Origin: a virus
Virus record (IMG/VR): IMGVR_UViG_3300042934_000568
Coordinates: 1-20,721 of that record
Length of the DNA stretch: 20,721 nucleotides
Strand: one strand, 5' to 3'
A program made the position numbers and the translations under genes. Within the stretch, counting starts at the first letter, position 1. Every line of letters starts with the position of its first letter. Below are positions 1 through 7,251 of this stretch, piece by piece. The notes under the pieces were generated by a model. It made no database searches. It was not told the origin of the DNA and saw nothing but the letters and a program-made list of their open reading frames with translations.

Positions 1-677
1 CGATCACGACCCCGTCGATCCAGAACTACGCGACCTCGCGTACCCTCACGATCGACGCGCTTGCGGACACCACGCAGTCGCTCGTCATCAACAAGGAAGA
101 CGCGATCTCGTTCAAGGTCGACGACGTTGACCGTGTCCAGTCGGCTGGTTCGTTCGAGCCCGTCACCCGTGACGCTGCGAAGGCGCTTGCGGAGAACGCT
201 GAGACCAACCTCATCGCTGACCTGAAGGCGAACGGCACCTCGGCTGGTACCGCTGCGATCACCACGTCCGCACTGGCGTACTCGGCGGTTGTTGCGATCC
301 GTACCGCGCTGGTCAAGGCGAAGGTTCCCTCGAGCGACCGCTACCTTGCGGTTTCGCCCGAGTTCGCGGCTCTCCTCCTCGGTGAGTCGTCGAAGCTGAC
401 CAGCTTTGACCCGGTGGGTGACGAGCCCGTCCGTAACGGTGTCATCGGTCGCATGCTCGGCTTCACGGTTGTGGAGCACCCGCTCCTCACCCACACGTCG
501 AACCGTCCTGCCGCGATCGGCTTCCACGCCCCCTCGGTGGCTTACGTGGGTCAGATCGACAAGGTCGAGGCCGGCCGCATGGAGCTCGCGTTCGCGGACT
601 ACGTGCGTGCCCTGAACATCTACGGCACGAAGGTTCTTCGCGCGACCGCTGTTCAGACGTACCTGCCCGCTGCGTAA
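1..677 (+). CDS. Major capsid protein, C-terminal part (5' end outside window)
   Basis: An open frame enters from the left edge in the frame of position 3 and stops with TAA at 675-677, giving about 224 residues without a start. The sequence has the beta-rich, moderately charged character of an HK97-fold phage coat protein. The segment SLVINKEDAISFKVDDVDRVQS, then a helix rich in Ala and Glu, then YLAVSPEFAALLL and a final LRATAVQTYLPAA, is what I associate with the coat proteins of actinobacterial siphophages. Its place directly before head-tail connector genes agrees. The role is the icosahedral capsid shell. The N-terminal arm and any scaffold region are missing only because of the window border. 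Exact family (P22-coat-like or HK97 gp5-like) is not settled from sequence alone. Confidence 0.85.
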   Translation, partial: ITTPSIQNYATSRTLTIDALADTTQSLVINKEDAISFKVDDVDRVQSAGSFEPVTRDAAKALAENAETNLIADLKANGTSAGTAAITTSALAYSAVVAIRTALVKAKVPSSDRYLAVSPEFAALLLGESSKLTSFDPVGDEPVRNGVIGRMLGFTVVEHPLLTHTSNRPAAIGFHAPSVAYVGQIDKVEAGRMELAFADYVRALNIYGTKVLRATAVQTYLPAA

Positions 678-710
678 GCGGCACTGTCGCTCAACCCGTA
701 GGAGGTAATC

Positions 711-1271
711 GTGGTTGCGTTCACCAACTCTGACGCTGTCGCCGCTCGTCTGAACCGTACTTTCACGAGTGCGGAGGACGAGTGGGTCACCACACTGTTG
801 GTGGACGCTTCCGCGTACCTTCGGTCGGTTATCGGGCAGGACGTTTACCCGACGACTCAGTCGACGTTCACGGCATGGCCGGATGCTGGGCGGGTTGATC
901 TGCCTCAGTATCCGGTCGTGTCCGTGGACGCGGTCGAGCGGGACGCGGTTGCGGTGGACTACACATACCGGCCCGGGTATATCACCGTGTCGTGCGATGA
1001 CCCGCTGGATGTGACGTTCACCTGGGGTGTTGCTACGGCGCCGCCTGTGCTGGTGTCGTTCTCCGCTGTACTCGTGTCGCAGGCGATCCTGGCTGTTGAG
1101 ACGGGGACCGGGCTCACCTTCGGCGGGCTTTCGTCTGTCGCGCTGGATGATTTCCGGGCTGCGTTTGCTGATGGTGGCACCGGGTCGGGGATGGTGCTTC
1201 CGGAGCCTCAGCAGGCTCTCATCCGTCGCCAGTTTGGTCGTGGTGATGTGACGGTGGTGGAGACCCGGTGA
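711..1271 (+). CDS. Head-to-tail adaptor (connector) protein
   Basis: 186 residues with a GTG start preceded by AGGAGGT at 701-707. The N-terminal half (FTNSDAVAARLNRTFTSAEDEWVTTLLVDASAYLRSVIG) is a helical bundle of the kind seen in gp6/gp15-type connector proteins. The middle is beta-rich with LPQYPVVSVDAVERD, a pattern typical of head-tail adaptors (interface, then hydrophobic strand). It lies between the capsid gene and the stopper gene, where adaptors normally sit. It should attach under the portal as the first ring of the neck. Its stop overlaps the next start by 4 bases (GTGA), implying translational coupling. Confidence 0.75.
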   Translation: MVAFTNSDAVAARLNRTFTSAEDEWVTTLLVDASAYLRSVIGQDVYPTTQSTFTAWPDAGRVDLPQYPVVSVDAVERDAVAVDYTYRPGYITVSCDDPLDVTFTWGVATAPPVLVSFSAVLVSQAILAVETGTGLTFGGLSSVALDDFRAAFADGGTGSGMVLPEPQQALIRRQFGRGDVTVVETR

Positions 1272-1654
1272 GCATCCTCGGGCTGGGACGCAACTTCGCT
1301 GAGGCGCGGATGACTGACACCGTGCTCATCACTCGGGAGTCGGAGCCTGTCTTCGATGAGGAGACCGGAACCTACACACCGACAACGGTGACGGTCTACA
1401 ACGGCCCTGCCCGGCTGAAGCTCACCTCAACGGTCGTCGGGTCGGTGGACGCGCAGGGGCAGAACCTTGCAGCGCAGACGCCGCGCCTGGACCTTCCTGT
1501 CGCGACGTCGGGCGGTGTGCAGGTGAACGACTCGGTCGAGATCACGGCTTCTGTGAATGATCCGGCGAGTGTGGGGCTGCGGCTGAACATTGAGGGCGTG
1601 TTCTTCCAGACCGATGCGACCGCGCGACGTTTCCCGGTGGAGGTGCAGTCGTGA
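1268..1654 (+). CDS. Head-to-tail stopper protein
   Basis: 128 residues, GTG start overlapping the adaptor stop. An internal ATG at 1310 (MTDTVLITRESEP) is an alternative start. The motif 'T-D-T-V-x-I-T-R-x-S-E-P-V-F-D-E-E-T-G-T-Y-T' followed by a small beta-barrel with PARLKL and a C-terminal strand pair resembles the stopper / DUF6093-like proteins of actinophages. These form the second neck ring and close the DNA channel before tail attachment. The assignment depends mainly on gene order and overall character. No catalytic residues are expected. The next gene overlaps it by 4 bases. Confidence 0.65.
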   Translation: MSILGLGRNFAEARMTDTVLITRESEPVFDEETGTYTPTTVTVYNGPARLKLTSTVVGSVDAQGQNLAAQTPRLDLPVATSGGVQVNDSVEITASVNDPASVGLRLNIEGVFFQTDATARRFPVEVQS

Positions 1655-2040
1655 CGACCTTTGATTTCTCGGAGCTGTCGAAGCTGGCCGCGGATCTGGG
1701 AGAGATTCCAGCGAAGACACACGCCAACGTCCGGAAGGCCGTTGAGGTGACCGCCCGTCACGTGAAGGACGACTGGCGTGACCCGCTTTCGCAGTCGGAG
1801 ATGATTCCCCGCGGAGCGTTCACCGTCAGTTACGACATTGCGACGGACTCGGAAGGTGTCACGGCTGAGATTGGACCGACCGTGCGTGGCAAGGGTTCGC
1901 ACTGGCTCGGTGGTCTGGTCGGAGCGCTCGAGTACGGCACTCCGACGACACCGCCTACGGGGTTCGGGCACGCCGCATTGCAGAAGAACGAGGACGACTT
2001 TGAGAAGGGTCTCGCTGAGGCCGTGAAGGACATCCTGTGA
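1651..2040 (+). CDS. HK97 gp10-like neck / tail-completion protein
   Basis: 129 residues from a GTG start with a near-perfect Shine-Dalgarno (GGTGGAGGT at 1636-1644). The N-terminus is helical (FSELSKLAADLGEIPAKTHANVRKAVEVTARHVKDDW). The C-terminus carries the family hallmark of EYGT followed by a Pro-rich turn, a hydrophobic helix and a final acidic helix (ALEYGTPTTPP...FEKGLAEAVKDIL). This is the pattern of HK97 gp10-type proteins, which act at the head-tail joining step. It overlaps its neighbours by 4 bases on each side. Confidence 0.7.
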   Translation: MTTFDFSELSKLAADLGEIPAKTHANVRKAVEVTARHVKDDWRDPLSQSEMIPRGAFTVSYDIATDSEGVTAEIGPTVRGKGSHWLGGLVGALEYGTPTTPPTGFGHAALQKNEDDFEKGLAEAVKDIL

Positions 2041-2417
2041 GCGCCGCTAGTGACGCTGCGGTCCTGGCCCGGCTCCGATCAGACGCTCGTCTTGTCAACG
2101 CCGTGTATGAGGGGACCGTCACGACACCCCCGAGCGCCTATGTCTCGGTCTTCTCCGGTATCGGGCGCGACACCTCAGACCGTCTCGCAGGCCCGTCCAA
2201 CGCGAACACCACGACTTACACGATCCACAGCGTGGCGCTAGACATCGCAGGCGCTAAGTCGACGGCCCGCCGCGTCCAGGCCCTACTCACGGACTGGGAA
2301 CCGGTCGAAGGCAAGGGGCGCATGGTCCACGCCGTTTCGCGTGAGCCGCAGCTCGACCGGGAAGCAAACCCGAAGCTCTGGTACCTCGTCGATCAGTACG
2401 ACCTGACCCTCTCATGA
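2037..2417 (+). CDS. Tail terminator protein
   Basis: 126 residues, GTG start overlapping the previous stop. The order is an N-terminal helix (SDAAVLARLRSDARLVNAVYEG), a short beta segment (PSAYVSVFSG), a strand pair with TTYTIHSVALDIA, a helix (AKSTARRVQALLTDWE), and a final strand pair ending WYLVDQYDLTLS. This alpha/beta order is the tail terminator fold (lambda gpU / HK97 gp10-neighbour type), and the position just ahead of the tail tube gene fits. It caps the polymerised tail tube and joins it to the neck. Confidence 0.7.
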   Translation: MSAASDAAVLARLRSDARLVNAVYEGTVTTPPSAYVSVFSGIGRDTSDRLAGPSNANTTTYTIHSVALDIAGAKSTARRVQALLTDWEPVEGKGRMVHAVSREPQLDREANPKLWYLVDQYDLTLS

Positions 2418-2539
2418 TGACGGCGATTGCGGCCCCCGAGCCGGAGGGCGAACGCCACTACGCCACCGCGCTCGGCTCGGCCGCTATCTGTAGCGGCGAC
2501 TACGCCACCGCGCTCGGCTCGTCGGCCTACGCCGACTAG
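2414..2539 (+). CDS. Mini-ORF with two YadA-head-like 14-residue repeats
   Basis: An ATG overlaps the tail-terminator stop (ATGATGA) and opens a 41-codon frame ending TAG at 2537-2539. No Shine-Dalgarno is visible, so expression would rely on coupling to the upstream stop. Residues 16-29 and 30-41 repeat as YATALGSAAICSGD and YATALGSSAYAD. That is the 14-residue period and the A-x-A-[LI]-G-x-x-A signature of YadA/Hep_Hag trimeric head repeats. A much longer version of the same motif is in the fibre gene at 8736-9482. Two repeats are too few for a stable coil of their own, so this may be a remnant of a fibre gene, a small capping peptide, or a decoration element. Its translation is unproven. 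Confidence 0.5.
   Translation: MMTAIAAPEPEGERHYATALGSAAICSGDYATALGSSAYAD
2457..2521 (+). repeat. Direct repeat, 23 bp x 2, 42-bp period
   Basis: Identical 23-bp copies lie at 2457-2479 and 2499-2521, starting ACTACGCCACCGCG. The 42-bp period equals 14 codons and encodes the duplicated YATALGS motif of the small ORF. Nucleotide-level identity suggests a recent duplication or strong constraint. Confidence 0.85.
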
Positions 2540-2618
2540 CCCGAATGACTCCCTCCTTACTCCCTGGAGGGCAACCCAAGGAAGAACCCCGGTTGTCGGG
2601 GAGAAGAAAGGAAAGAAC

Positions 2619-3143
2619 ATGGCAGATGTTGCTGACGTTGTTCCCGCCGCCATTGACGTCAAGGGAAACCTGGTCATCTGGTGGGTTGGGGGCGCTATCG
2701 CCGACCTGACCGCACCGGGCAAGGTGCTCGTCTTCGATGCCGCGACCACGTTCCGGGTGACGCACTCGTTCACCCCGGGCGGTTTCGCTCTCGACGCTGA
2801 CCAGGTGATTGACACGGACTCGCGTCTGGGTCTCACGGTCGACCTGGAAGCCCTCGGTATCCGTACCGACACGCTCGGCATGCTCGAGTACGTCGATTCG
2901 ACCAACGCGTCTTCGGCTGCGGTGGTTCTGAAGCCGGTCGGTTCGGCTACGTCGATCTCGGGGTATTTCGTGATCCGCCGCAATGTGACGAACACGACGG
3001 TCGCGACGGCCGCGCAGAAGGTCTACACGGTCCCCGTGACGCTGGGTACGCAGATCTTCCCCGTCACCCCGGATGGTAAGGCGCTCATCAAGCAGCGTGC
3101 GTCGATCACCGGCCCGATCGTTCACGGCGTTATCGCGGCGTGA
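2619..3143 (+). CDS. Major tail tube protein
   Basis: 174 residues from an ATG preceded by a purine-rich ribosome site (GAAAGGAAAG at 2606-2615). The frame is open upstream to 2427, but that stretch is an Arg/Pro-rich read-through of the repeat ORF and has no suitable start signal. The protein is beta-rich with conserved-looking segments VIWWVGGAIADLTAPGKV, RVTHSFTPGGFALDADQVIDTDSRL and a C-terminal KALIKQRASITGPIVHGVIAA. Size and position, before the tail chaperones and tape measure, fit the tube subunit that polymerises around the tape measure protein. A strong hairpin directly follows it. Confidence 0.75.
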   Translation: MADVADVVPAAIDVKGNLVIWWVGGAIADLTAPGKVLVFDAATTFRVTHSFTPGGFALDADQVIDTDSRLGLTVDLEALGIRTDTLGMLEYVDSTNASSAAVVLKPVGSATSISGYFVIRRNVTNTTVATAAQKVYTVPVTLGTQIFPVTPDGKALIKQRASITGPIVHGVIAA

Positions 3144-3150
3144 TCCATCT

Positions 3151-3187
3151 CCTGACCCTGGGGTTCTCACCGTGCCCCAGGGTCAGG
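3151..3187 (+). terminator. Hairpin terminator after the tail tube gene
   Basis: A perfect 13-bp inverted repeat (CCTGACCCTGGGG at 3151-3163 and its complement at 3175-3187) with an 11-nt loop starts 7 bases after the tail tube stop. Only a weak T-tract (TTCTACC) follows. A partial terminator here would give more tube protein than the downstream chaperones. Confidence 0.75.
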
Positions 3188-3222
3188 TTCTACCCTCCAC
3201 GGTGAAGTAAACGGTGAACAGA

Positions 3223-3795
3223 ATGAACTTCAAGGAACAGTTGGCCGCGGCTCGTGCCGCACGGCCTACCAAGGATGTGGTGGTTGTTCTCGACGGCGCG
3301 GTGTCTGCTGAGCGGGAGCGGCTGGAGAAGGAACTCGCAGCGGTTGACGTGAGCGACACTCGCATGGGTGTTGCGTCGCCCGCGGACGAGATCCAGCGCA
3401 AGCTTGACGAGCTCGCGGAACAGTCCGCCGATTCCCTCCTCACCATCCGTCTCACCCGCCTTCCCGGGCGTGACTGGTCGAACCTGACGTCGAAATGCCC
3501 GGTGCGGCCCGACGTTCCCATTGACCGTCATTACGGGTACAACTACGACGCCGCCTGTGAAGCCGCCGCACGCTACCGGGACACGTCAAACGTGGCGTAC
3601 GGTGCACGGATGGAGGACGGCGAACCCGTCGACATCAGCGACGACGAGTGGGGTGACCTGTTCGACGTCCTGTCTGGTAGCGACATTGGCAAGATCCGTG
3701 ACGCCGTGTGGTCGCTGAACGAGTACGAACCGCAGGAACGACTGAATGCACTGGTAAAAGGCTCCGGGGCAGCGTCGCGCTCCGTCAGCAAGTAG
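3223..3795 (+). CDS. Tail assembly chaperone, short (unshifted) form
   Basis: 190 residues from ATG 3223. A GTG three codons upstream (3214) is equally open, and GGTG at 3213-3216 can act as ribosome site for the ATG. The product is rich in charged helices (MNFKEQLAAARAARPTKDVVVVLDG, AERERLEKELAAVD) and has a helical C-terminal domain (DDEWGDLFDVLSGSDIGKIRDAVWSLN). This matches the gpG-like chaperones that hold the tape measure protein during tail assembly. The 3' end overlaps a second frame (3708-4172), the usual layout for this gene pair. Confidence 0.75.
   Translation: MNFKEQLAAARAARPTKDVVVVLDGAVSAERERLEKELAAVDVSDTRMGVASPADEIQRKLDELAEQSADSLLTIRLTRLPGRDWSNLTSKCPVRPDVPIDRHYGYNYDAACEAAARYRDTSNVAYGARMEDGEPVDISDDEWGDLFDVLSGSDIGKIRDAVWSLNEYEPQERLNALVKGSGAASRSVSK
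3754..3760 (+). other. Probable -1 programmed frameshift site
   Basis: The codons of the first frame read CTG GTA AAA GGC at 3751-3762. The run of four A (3756-3759) lets tRNA-Lys slip back one base from AAA to AAA and continue as AGG CTC CGG in the -1 frame. The window in which both frames are open is 3708-3795, and this is the most slippery stretch I see in it. It is not a canonical X_XXY_YYZ heptamer, so the exact slip point is tentative. Confidence 0.5.
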
Positions 3796-4172
3796 CTTTC
3801 GCCGCGCGCTCCGGGATCGCCCCACGGCGACTCTGGGGGTGGGAGCCACGCACGTTCTACGAGTACGACGACGACGGACGCATGATCTCGTCAGTGGTCG
3901 AACCTGAGTGGGACGAAGACCAGATTGACCTTGTCATCGCGGAACAGATGGTCCGCAACCTGACCGGACCTAACGGCGAGTGGATGCCCGAGGCGACGTC
4001 CGACGCAGCCGACCCGATGAAGTATTCCGGTATGCGTTACGTCGCTAATGGTCCGTTCACGAACTGGGCTGAGAAGGAACGCCTTGACGCGCTTGACGCG
4101 CACCGCAAGGCGATGGGTGAGGGCGCGAACCTGAACGGCGTGTACTTCACCTCCGACAAGTTCGAGTACTAG
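3759..4172 (+). CDS. Tail assembly chaperone, -1 frameshift extension
   Basis: This frame has no good start of its own but continues the upstream chaperone after a -1 shift, ending TAG at 4170-4172. A fused product would be about 316-319 residues (about 137 from this part). The stretch LWGWEPRTFYEYDDDGRMISSVVEPEWDEDQIDLVIAE matches the known C-terminal part of actinophage gpGT-like chaperones: a Trp/Pro-rich turn, an acidic segment, then an E-P-E-W-[DT]-[DE] motif before a helix. The gpT-like part recruits tail tube subunits while the gpG-like part coats the tape measure protein. The stop overlaps the convergent lipoprotein gene by 4 bases. Confidence 0.72.
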   Translation, partial: RLRGSVALRQQVAFAARSGIAPRRLWGWEPRTFYEYDDDGRMISSVVEPEWDEDQIDLVIAEQMVRNLTGPNGEWMPEATSDAADPMKYSGMRYVANGPFTNWAEKERLDALDAHRKAMGEGANLNGVYFTSDKFEY

Positions 4173-4471
4173 AACTCGTCTGCGTACTCGTCGCAATACG
4201 CGACGGATGCGGCGCCGGCGACACGCCCCGCTTCGGCGGCTGTCATCCCGGTCTCTTTGGCGATGCGGATGAACTCGGTCAGCCCTGCCTCGAATCCCCG
4301 GTCCTCGAGGATGTCGCAGACCTGACGGCCCAGTTTCGTCAGGTCTGCGGCGCCCGCGTCGGCTAGCGCCGGCACCTCACGGACCACGGCCACGTAAGCG
4401 TCATCGACGCTGGGCGCTGCACAGCCCGTCAGTAGCAACACAGGTAACAACACGGCGAGGACGCGCTTCAT
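4169..4471 (-). CDS. DUF732-like lipoprotein, lone minus-strand gene (moron)
   Basis: 100 residues from ATG 4471. A TTG at 4492 would add 7 residues before the signal peptide and is less likely. The N-terminus is a bacterial lipoprotein signal: positive start (MKR), hydrophobic core (VLAVLLPVLLL) and lipobox LTGC with Cys at residue 17. The mature part has two Cys in the contexts R-Q-V-C-D and A-Y-C-D and the helical spacing typical of DUF732, a domain of secreted and lipid-anchored mycobacterial and actinobacterial proteins. The protein should be anchored on the outer face of the cell membrane. It lies antisense between the chaperones and the tape measure gene and has its own -10 element. 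Expression from the prophage and a role in excluding other phages are plausible but inferred. Confidence 0.75.
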   Translation of the reverse strand: MKRVLAVLLPVLLLTGCAAPSVDDAYVAVVREVPALADAGAADLTKLGRQVCDILEDRGFEAGLTEFIRIAKETGMTAAEAGRVAGAASVAYCDEYADEF

Positions 4472-4478
4472 GGCGCTG

Positions 4479-4484
4479 ACTCTA
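4479..4484 (-). promoter_or_regulatory. -10 element of a probable leaderless promoter for the lipoprotein
   Basis: On the minus strand TAGAGT (TANNNT) ends 7 bases before the ATG at 4471, so transcription would begin at or next to the start codon. No good -35 is seen and there is no Shine-Dalgarno in front of the ATG. Both are common in leaderless actinobacterial promoters. Confidence 0.45.
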
Positions 4485-4515
4485 CAACTCAAGACCTATC
4501 TAGCGGAGGTGTATC

Positions 4516-7251
4516 TTGGCCGACCGCCAGACCAAAGTGACCTTGATTGCGGCCGTGAATGGCTACATCACCGACATGAAGCGGGCGCAGGACGCGACCG
4601 AGAAGGTTGGCGACGAAGCGGCTAAGGCCGCGGCGCAGCTTGAGAAGCAGCATCAGGCGATGTCTGAGGTCGGCGCTGGGGTTGCTGCGATCGGTGCGGT
4701 TGCTGCGGTGGCGTTCGGTATCGCTGTGTCGAAGTTCGCTGAGTTCGACCAGGCCATGAGCAACGTTCAGGCGGCGACGCAGGAGTCTGCCGAGAACATG
4801 GGCAAGCTGCGTGAGGCGGCGCTCGAGGCGGGTGCTTCGACGGTGTTCTCTGCCACTGAGGCGGCGAACGCGATTGAGGAACTGGGTAAGGCTGGCCTGA
4901 CGACTGAGCAGATCCTTGGTGGCGGTCTGACGGGTGCGTTGGATCTTGCTGCGGCGGGTCAGCTTGAGGTTGCTGAGGCTGCGGGTATCGCTGCGATCGC
5001 GTTGAAGCAGTTCAACCTTGAGGGCGAAGACATCCCCCATGTGGCCGATCTGCTCGCGGCTGGTGCGGGTAAGGCTGTCGGTGACGTTGAGGATCTGTCG
5101 GCCGCGCTGGGTCAGGTTGGTCTGGTCGCGAACGGTGCGGGTCAGTCCATCGAGGACACCACGGGCACGCTGGCTGCGTTCGCTGACGCGGGACTACTGG
5201 GCTCGGATGCGGGTACGTCGCTGAAGGCTGCGATCATCGCGCTCCAGGCGCCCACCGACAAGGCCCGCGGGATCATGGAGGAGTACAACCTTTCCTTCTA
5301 TGACACCAACGGGCAGATGCTCGCGTTCGATGAGATCGCCGGCCAGTTGGACGAGAACCTGGGTTCACTCACGGATGAGACCCGCAACGCGGCTCTGGCC
5401 CAGATTTTCGGCAACGATGCGCTGCGTGTCGCGAACGTCCTGTACGACGAGGGTGCTGATGGCATCCGGAAGTACATCGACCAGACGAACGACTCGGGGT
5501 ATGCGGCGAAGGTTGCCGCGGACCGGTTGAACAACCTGACCGGTGACGTGGAGAAGCTGGGCGGCGCGATCGACACTGCCCTCATCAAGTCTGGTTCGGG
5601 TGTCAACGATCTTCTCCGAGGCGTGACGCAGGGTGCGACGGGGATTGTCGACGCTATCGGCAGCATCCCCGAGCCTGTTCTGGGTGTCGCCACTCAGATC
5701 ACGGGGATTGTCGCCGCTGTCGGCCTTGTTGGTGGTGCGGCTCTGCTCGCGGTTCCGAAGATCGCACAGTTCAAGCTGGCGCTCTCCACGCTCAACATCT
5801 CGGGTGCGTCAGCGGCTCGCGGTATCGGTCTGGCGACCGGTGCTCTGGCTCTCGCTGGTACTGCGTTCTCGATTTGGGCGTCACGGCAGGCTGAGGCTAC
5901 CGCGACGGCTTCGGAGTTCGAGCAGTCCCTGGACGAGACGACCGGTGCTGTCACTGACTACACGCGGGAACTGGTTGCGAAGAAGCTTGCTGAGGCGGGC
6001 GCTTTCGACGGCGCGAAGAACGCTGGCATCTCGCAGAAGGAACTGACTGAGGCGATCCTGGAGGGCGGCGACGCTGTCGAGGATTTGCGGCAGAAGCTGT
6101 ACGACTACGCCAACGGGAACCCGTTTGACCCGTCGATCGCTAACTCGGTGAACACGGTCAACGCGCTGTCTGACGGGCTCGAGCGTGCCGATAAGAACCT
6201 TGAGGACCAGGCTGCTGCTGCTGACGTGTCGGCGGATAAGACGACGGATGCGGCGACTGCGTACCAGGACGCTGCGGACAAGGCTGAGGAACTTCAGACG
6301 AACCTCCGCGAGCTCATCGACACCATCAATGAGGCGAACGGTATCGGGCAGGACGCGGTTTCCACGAACGCGGCCTACCAGTCGGCGCTTGCTGGGATCA
6401 GTGATGAGGTGGACCGCCAGAAGGAAGCGTTCATCGACTTGCAGAAGAAGGCGTTCCTCGATGCCAACGGCACCCTGGAGGGTTTCGTTGGGACGCTGGA
6501 CGGTTTCATCCTGACGTTGGATGAGACCACTGAGGCTGGTTCGGCTAACGCGGCGATGCTCGCGGATGTTGCTAGCAAGGCTCAGGATGCCGCCCTCGCG
6601 CAGTTCGAGGTCGATTCGGCGACGTTGGGTGCTGACAAGGCGACCGAGATCTATCTCGACACTCTCGCGAAGCAGAGGCAGGCGTTCATCGACTCCGCCA
6701 TCGAGGCGGGTTACAACGCCGACGAGGTTCAGGCGCTCGCGGACAAGGTGTTTGCACTCCCCGACGAGAAGGCAATGAAGGTTGTCGCCGACACGGCGGC
6801 GGCTGCTACCACGATCGACAACTTCATGACCCGGTATGGGACGTTGCGGGGCACGATCGTGTATCGCGCGACTCGCGAAGGGTCGATGAGTGATGGTGCC
6901 GCTACGGGCGGGTTTGCGAACGGTGGAGAGATCCCCGGGACGCCGTCGCGGAAGGACAACGTCCTTATCCACGCGGCCACTGGCGAGTTCGTTGTCAACA
7001 CGGAGGCGGCTCAGCGGAACAAGCGTCTGCTGCACTACATCAACAACGGTGGTCGTATCCGCGGGTATGCGGATGGTGGTGAGGTTCAGCCTCAGTACGC
7101 ACCCAGCACGCCTAGTTGGGGTTCCGGTGGGGGCGCTGTGGCGAGCGTCGATGTGACGCAGATCATTCAGCCTGCGCCAGGGATGAGCGAGTCGCAGATC
7201 GCTCGTATCGCGGCGGAGCGGATGGCGTTTGCGGCTAGGGGGAACGGATGA
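4516..7251 (+). CDS. Tail tape measure protein
   Basis: 911 residues, the largest gene of the window, as usual for this function. The TTG start is chosen because GGAGGT (4505-4510) lies 5 bases before it. The N-terminal third is a TP901-type tape measure core (FDQAMSNVQAATQESAENMGKL, GLTTEQI, DLAAAGQLEVAEAA). A hydrophobic stretch lies at about residues 53-72, with two more at about 388-415 and 434-455 that may insert into the host membrane during DNA entry. The rest is long Ala/Glu/Asp-rich coiled coil. The C-terminus holds a Gly-rich GGFANGGEIPG...NGGRIRGYADGGEV section common in these proteins. At about 0.15 nm per residue the tail would be near 137 nm. Its stop overlaps the next ATG. Confidence 0.95.
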   Translation: MADRQTKVTLIAAVNGYITDMKRAQDATEKVGDEAAKAAAQLEKQHQAMSEVGAGVAAIGAVAAVAFGIAVSKFAEFDQAMSNVQAATQESAENMGKLREAALEAGASTVFSATEAANAIEELGKAGLTTEQILGGGLTGALDLAAAGQLEVAEAAGIAAIALKQFNLEGEDIPHVADLLAAGAGKAVGDVEDLSAALGQVGLVANGAGQSIEDTTGTLAAFADAGLLGSDAGTSLKAAIIALQAPTDKARGIMEEYNLSFYDTNGQMLAFDEIAGQLDENLGSLTDETRNAALAQIFGNDALRVANVLYDEGADGIRKYIDQTNDSGYAAKVAADRLNNLTGDVEKLGGAIDTALIKSGSGVNDLLRGVTQGATGIVDAIGSIPEPVLGVATQITGIVAAVGLVGGAALLAVPKIAQFKLALSTLNISGASAARGIGLATGALALAGTAFSIWASRQAEATATASEFEQSLDETTGAVTDYTRELVAKKLAEAGAFDGAKNAGISQKELTEAILEGGDAVEDLRQKLYDYANGNPFDPSIANSVNTVNALSDGLERADKNLEDQAAAADVSADKTTDAATAYQDAADKAEELQTNLRELIDTINEANGIGQDAVSTNAAYQSALAGISDEVDRQKEAFIDLQKKAFLDANGTLEGFVGTLDGFILTLDETTEAGSANAAMLADVASKAQDAALAQFEVDSATLGADKATEIYLDTLAKQRQAFIDSAIEAGYNADEVQALADKVFALPDEKAMKVVADTAAAATTIDNFMTRYGTLRGTIVYRATREGSMSDGAATGGFANGGEIPGTPSRKDNVLIHAATGEFVVNTEAAQRNKRLLHYINNGGRIRGYADGGEVQPQYAPSTPSWGSGGGAVASVDVTQIIQPAPGMSESQIARIAAERMAFAARGNG

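Noticed and set aside
2427-2618. Upstream extension of the tail tube frame by 64 codons
   Set aside because: It is Arg/Pro/Ser-rich read-through of the repeat ORF in another frame; the ATG at 2619 has the ribosome site and the family-like N-terminus.
5881-7035. 384-codon minus-strand frame inside the tape measure gene
   Set aside because: Its composition (Arg/Leu/Val runs) is that of the complement of Ala/Asp/Glu-rich coding sequence; no ribosome site and no domain.
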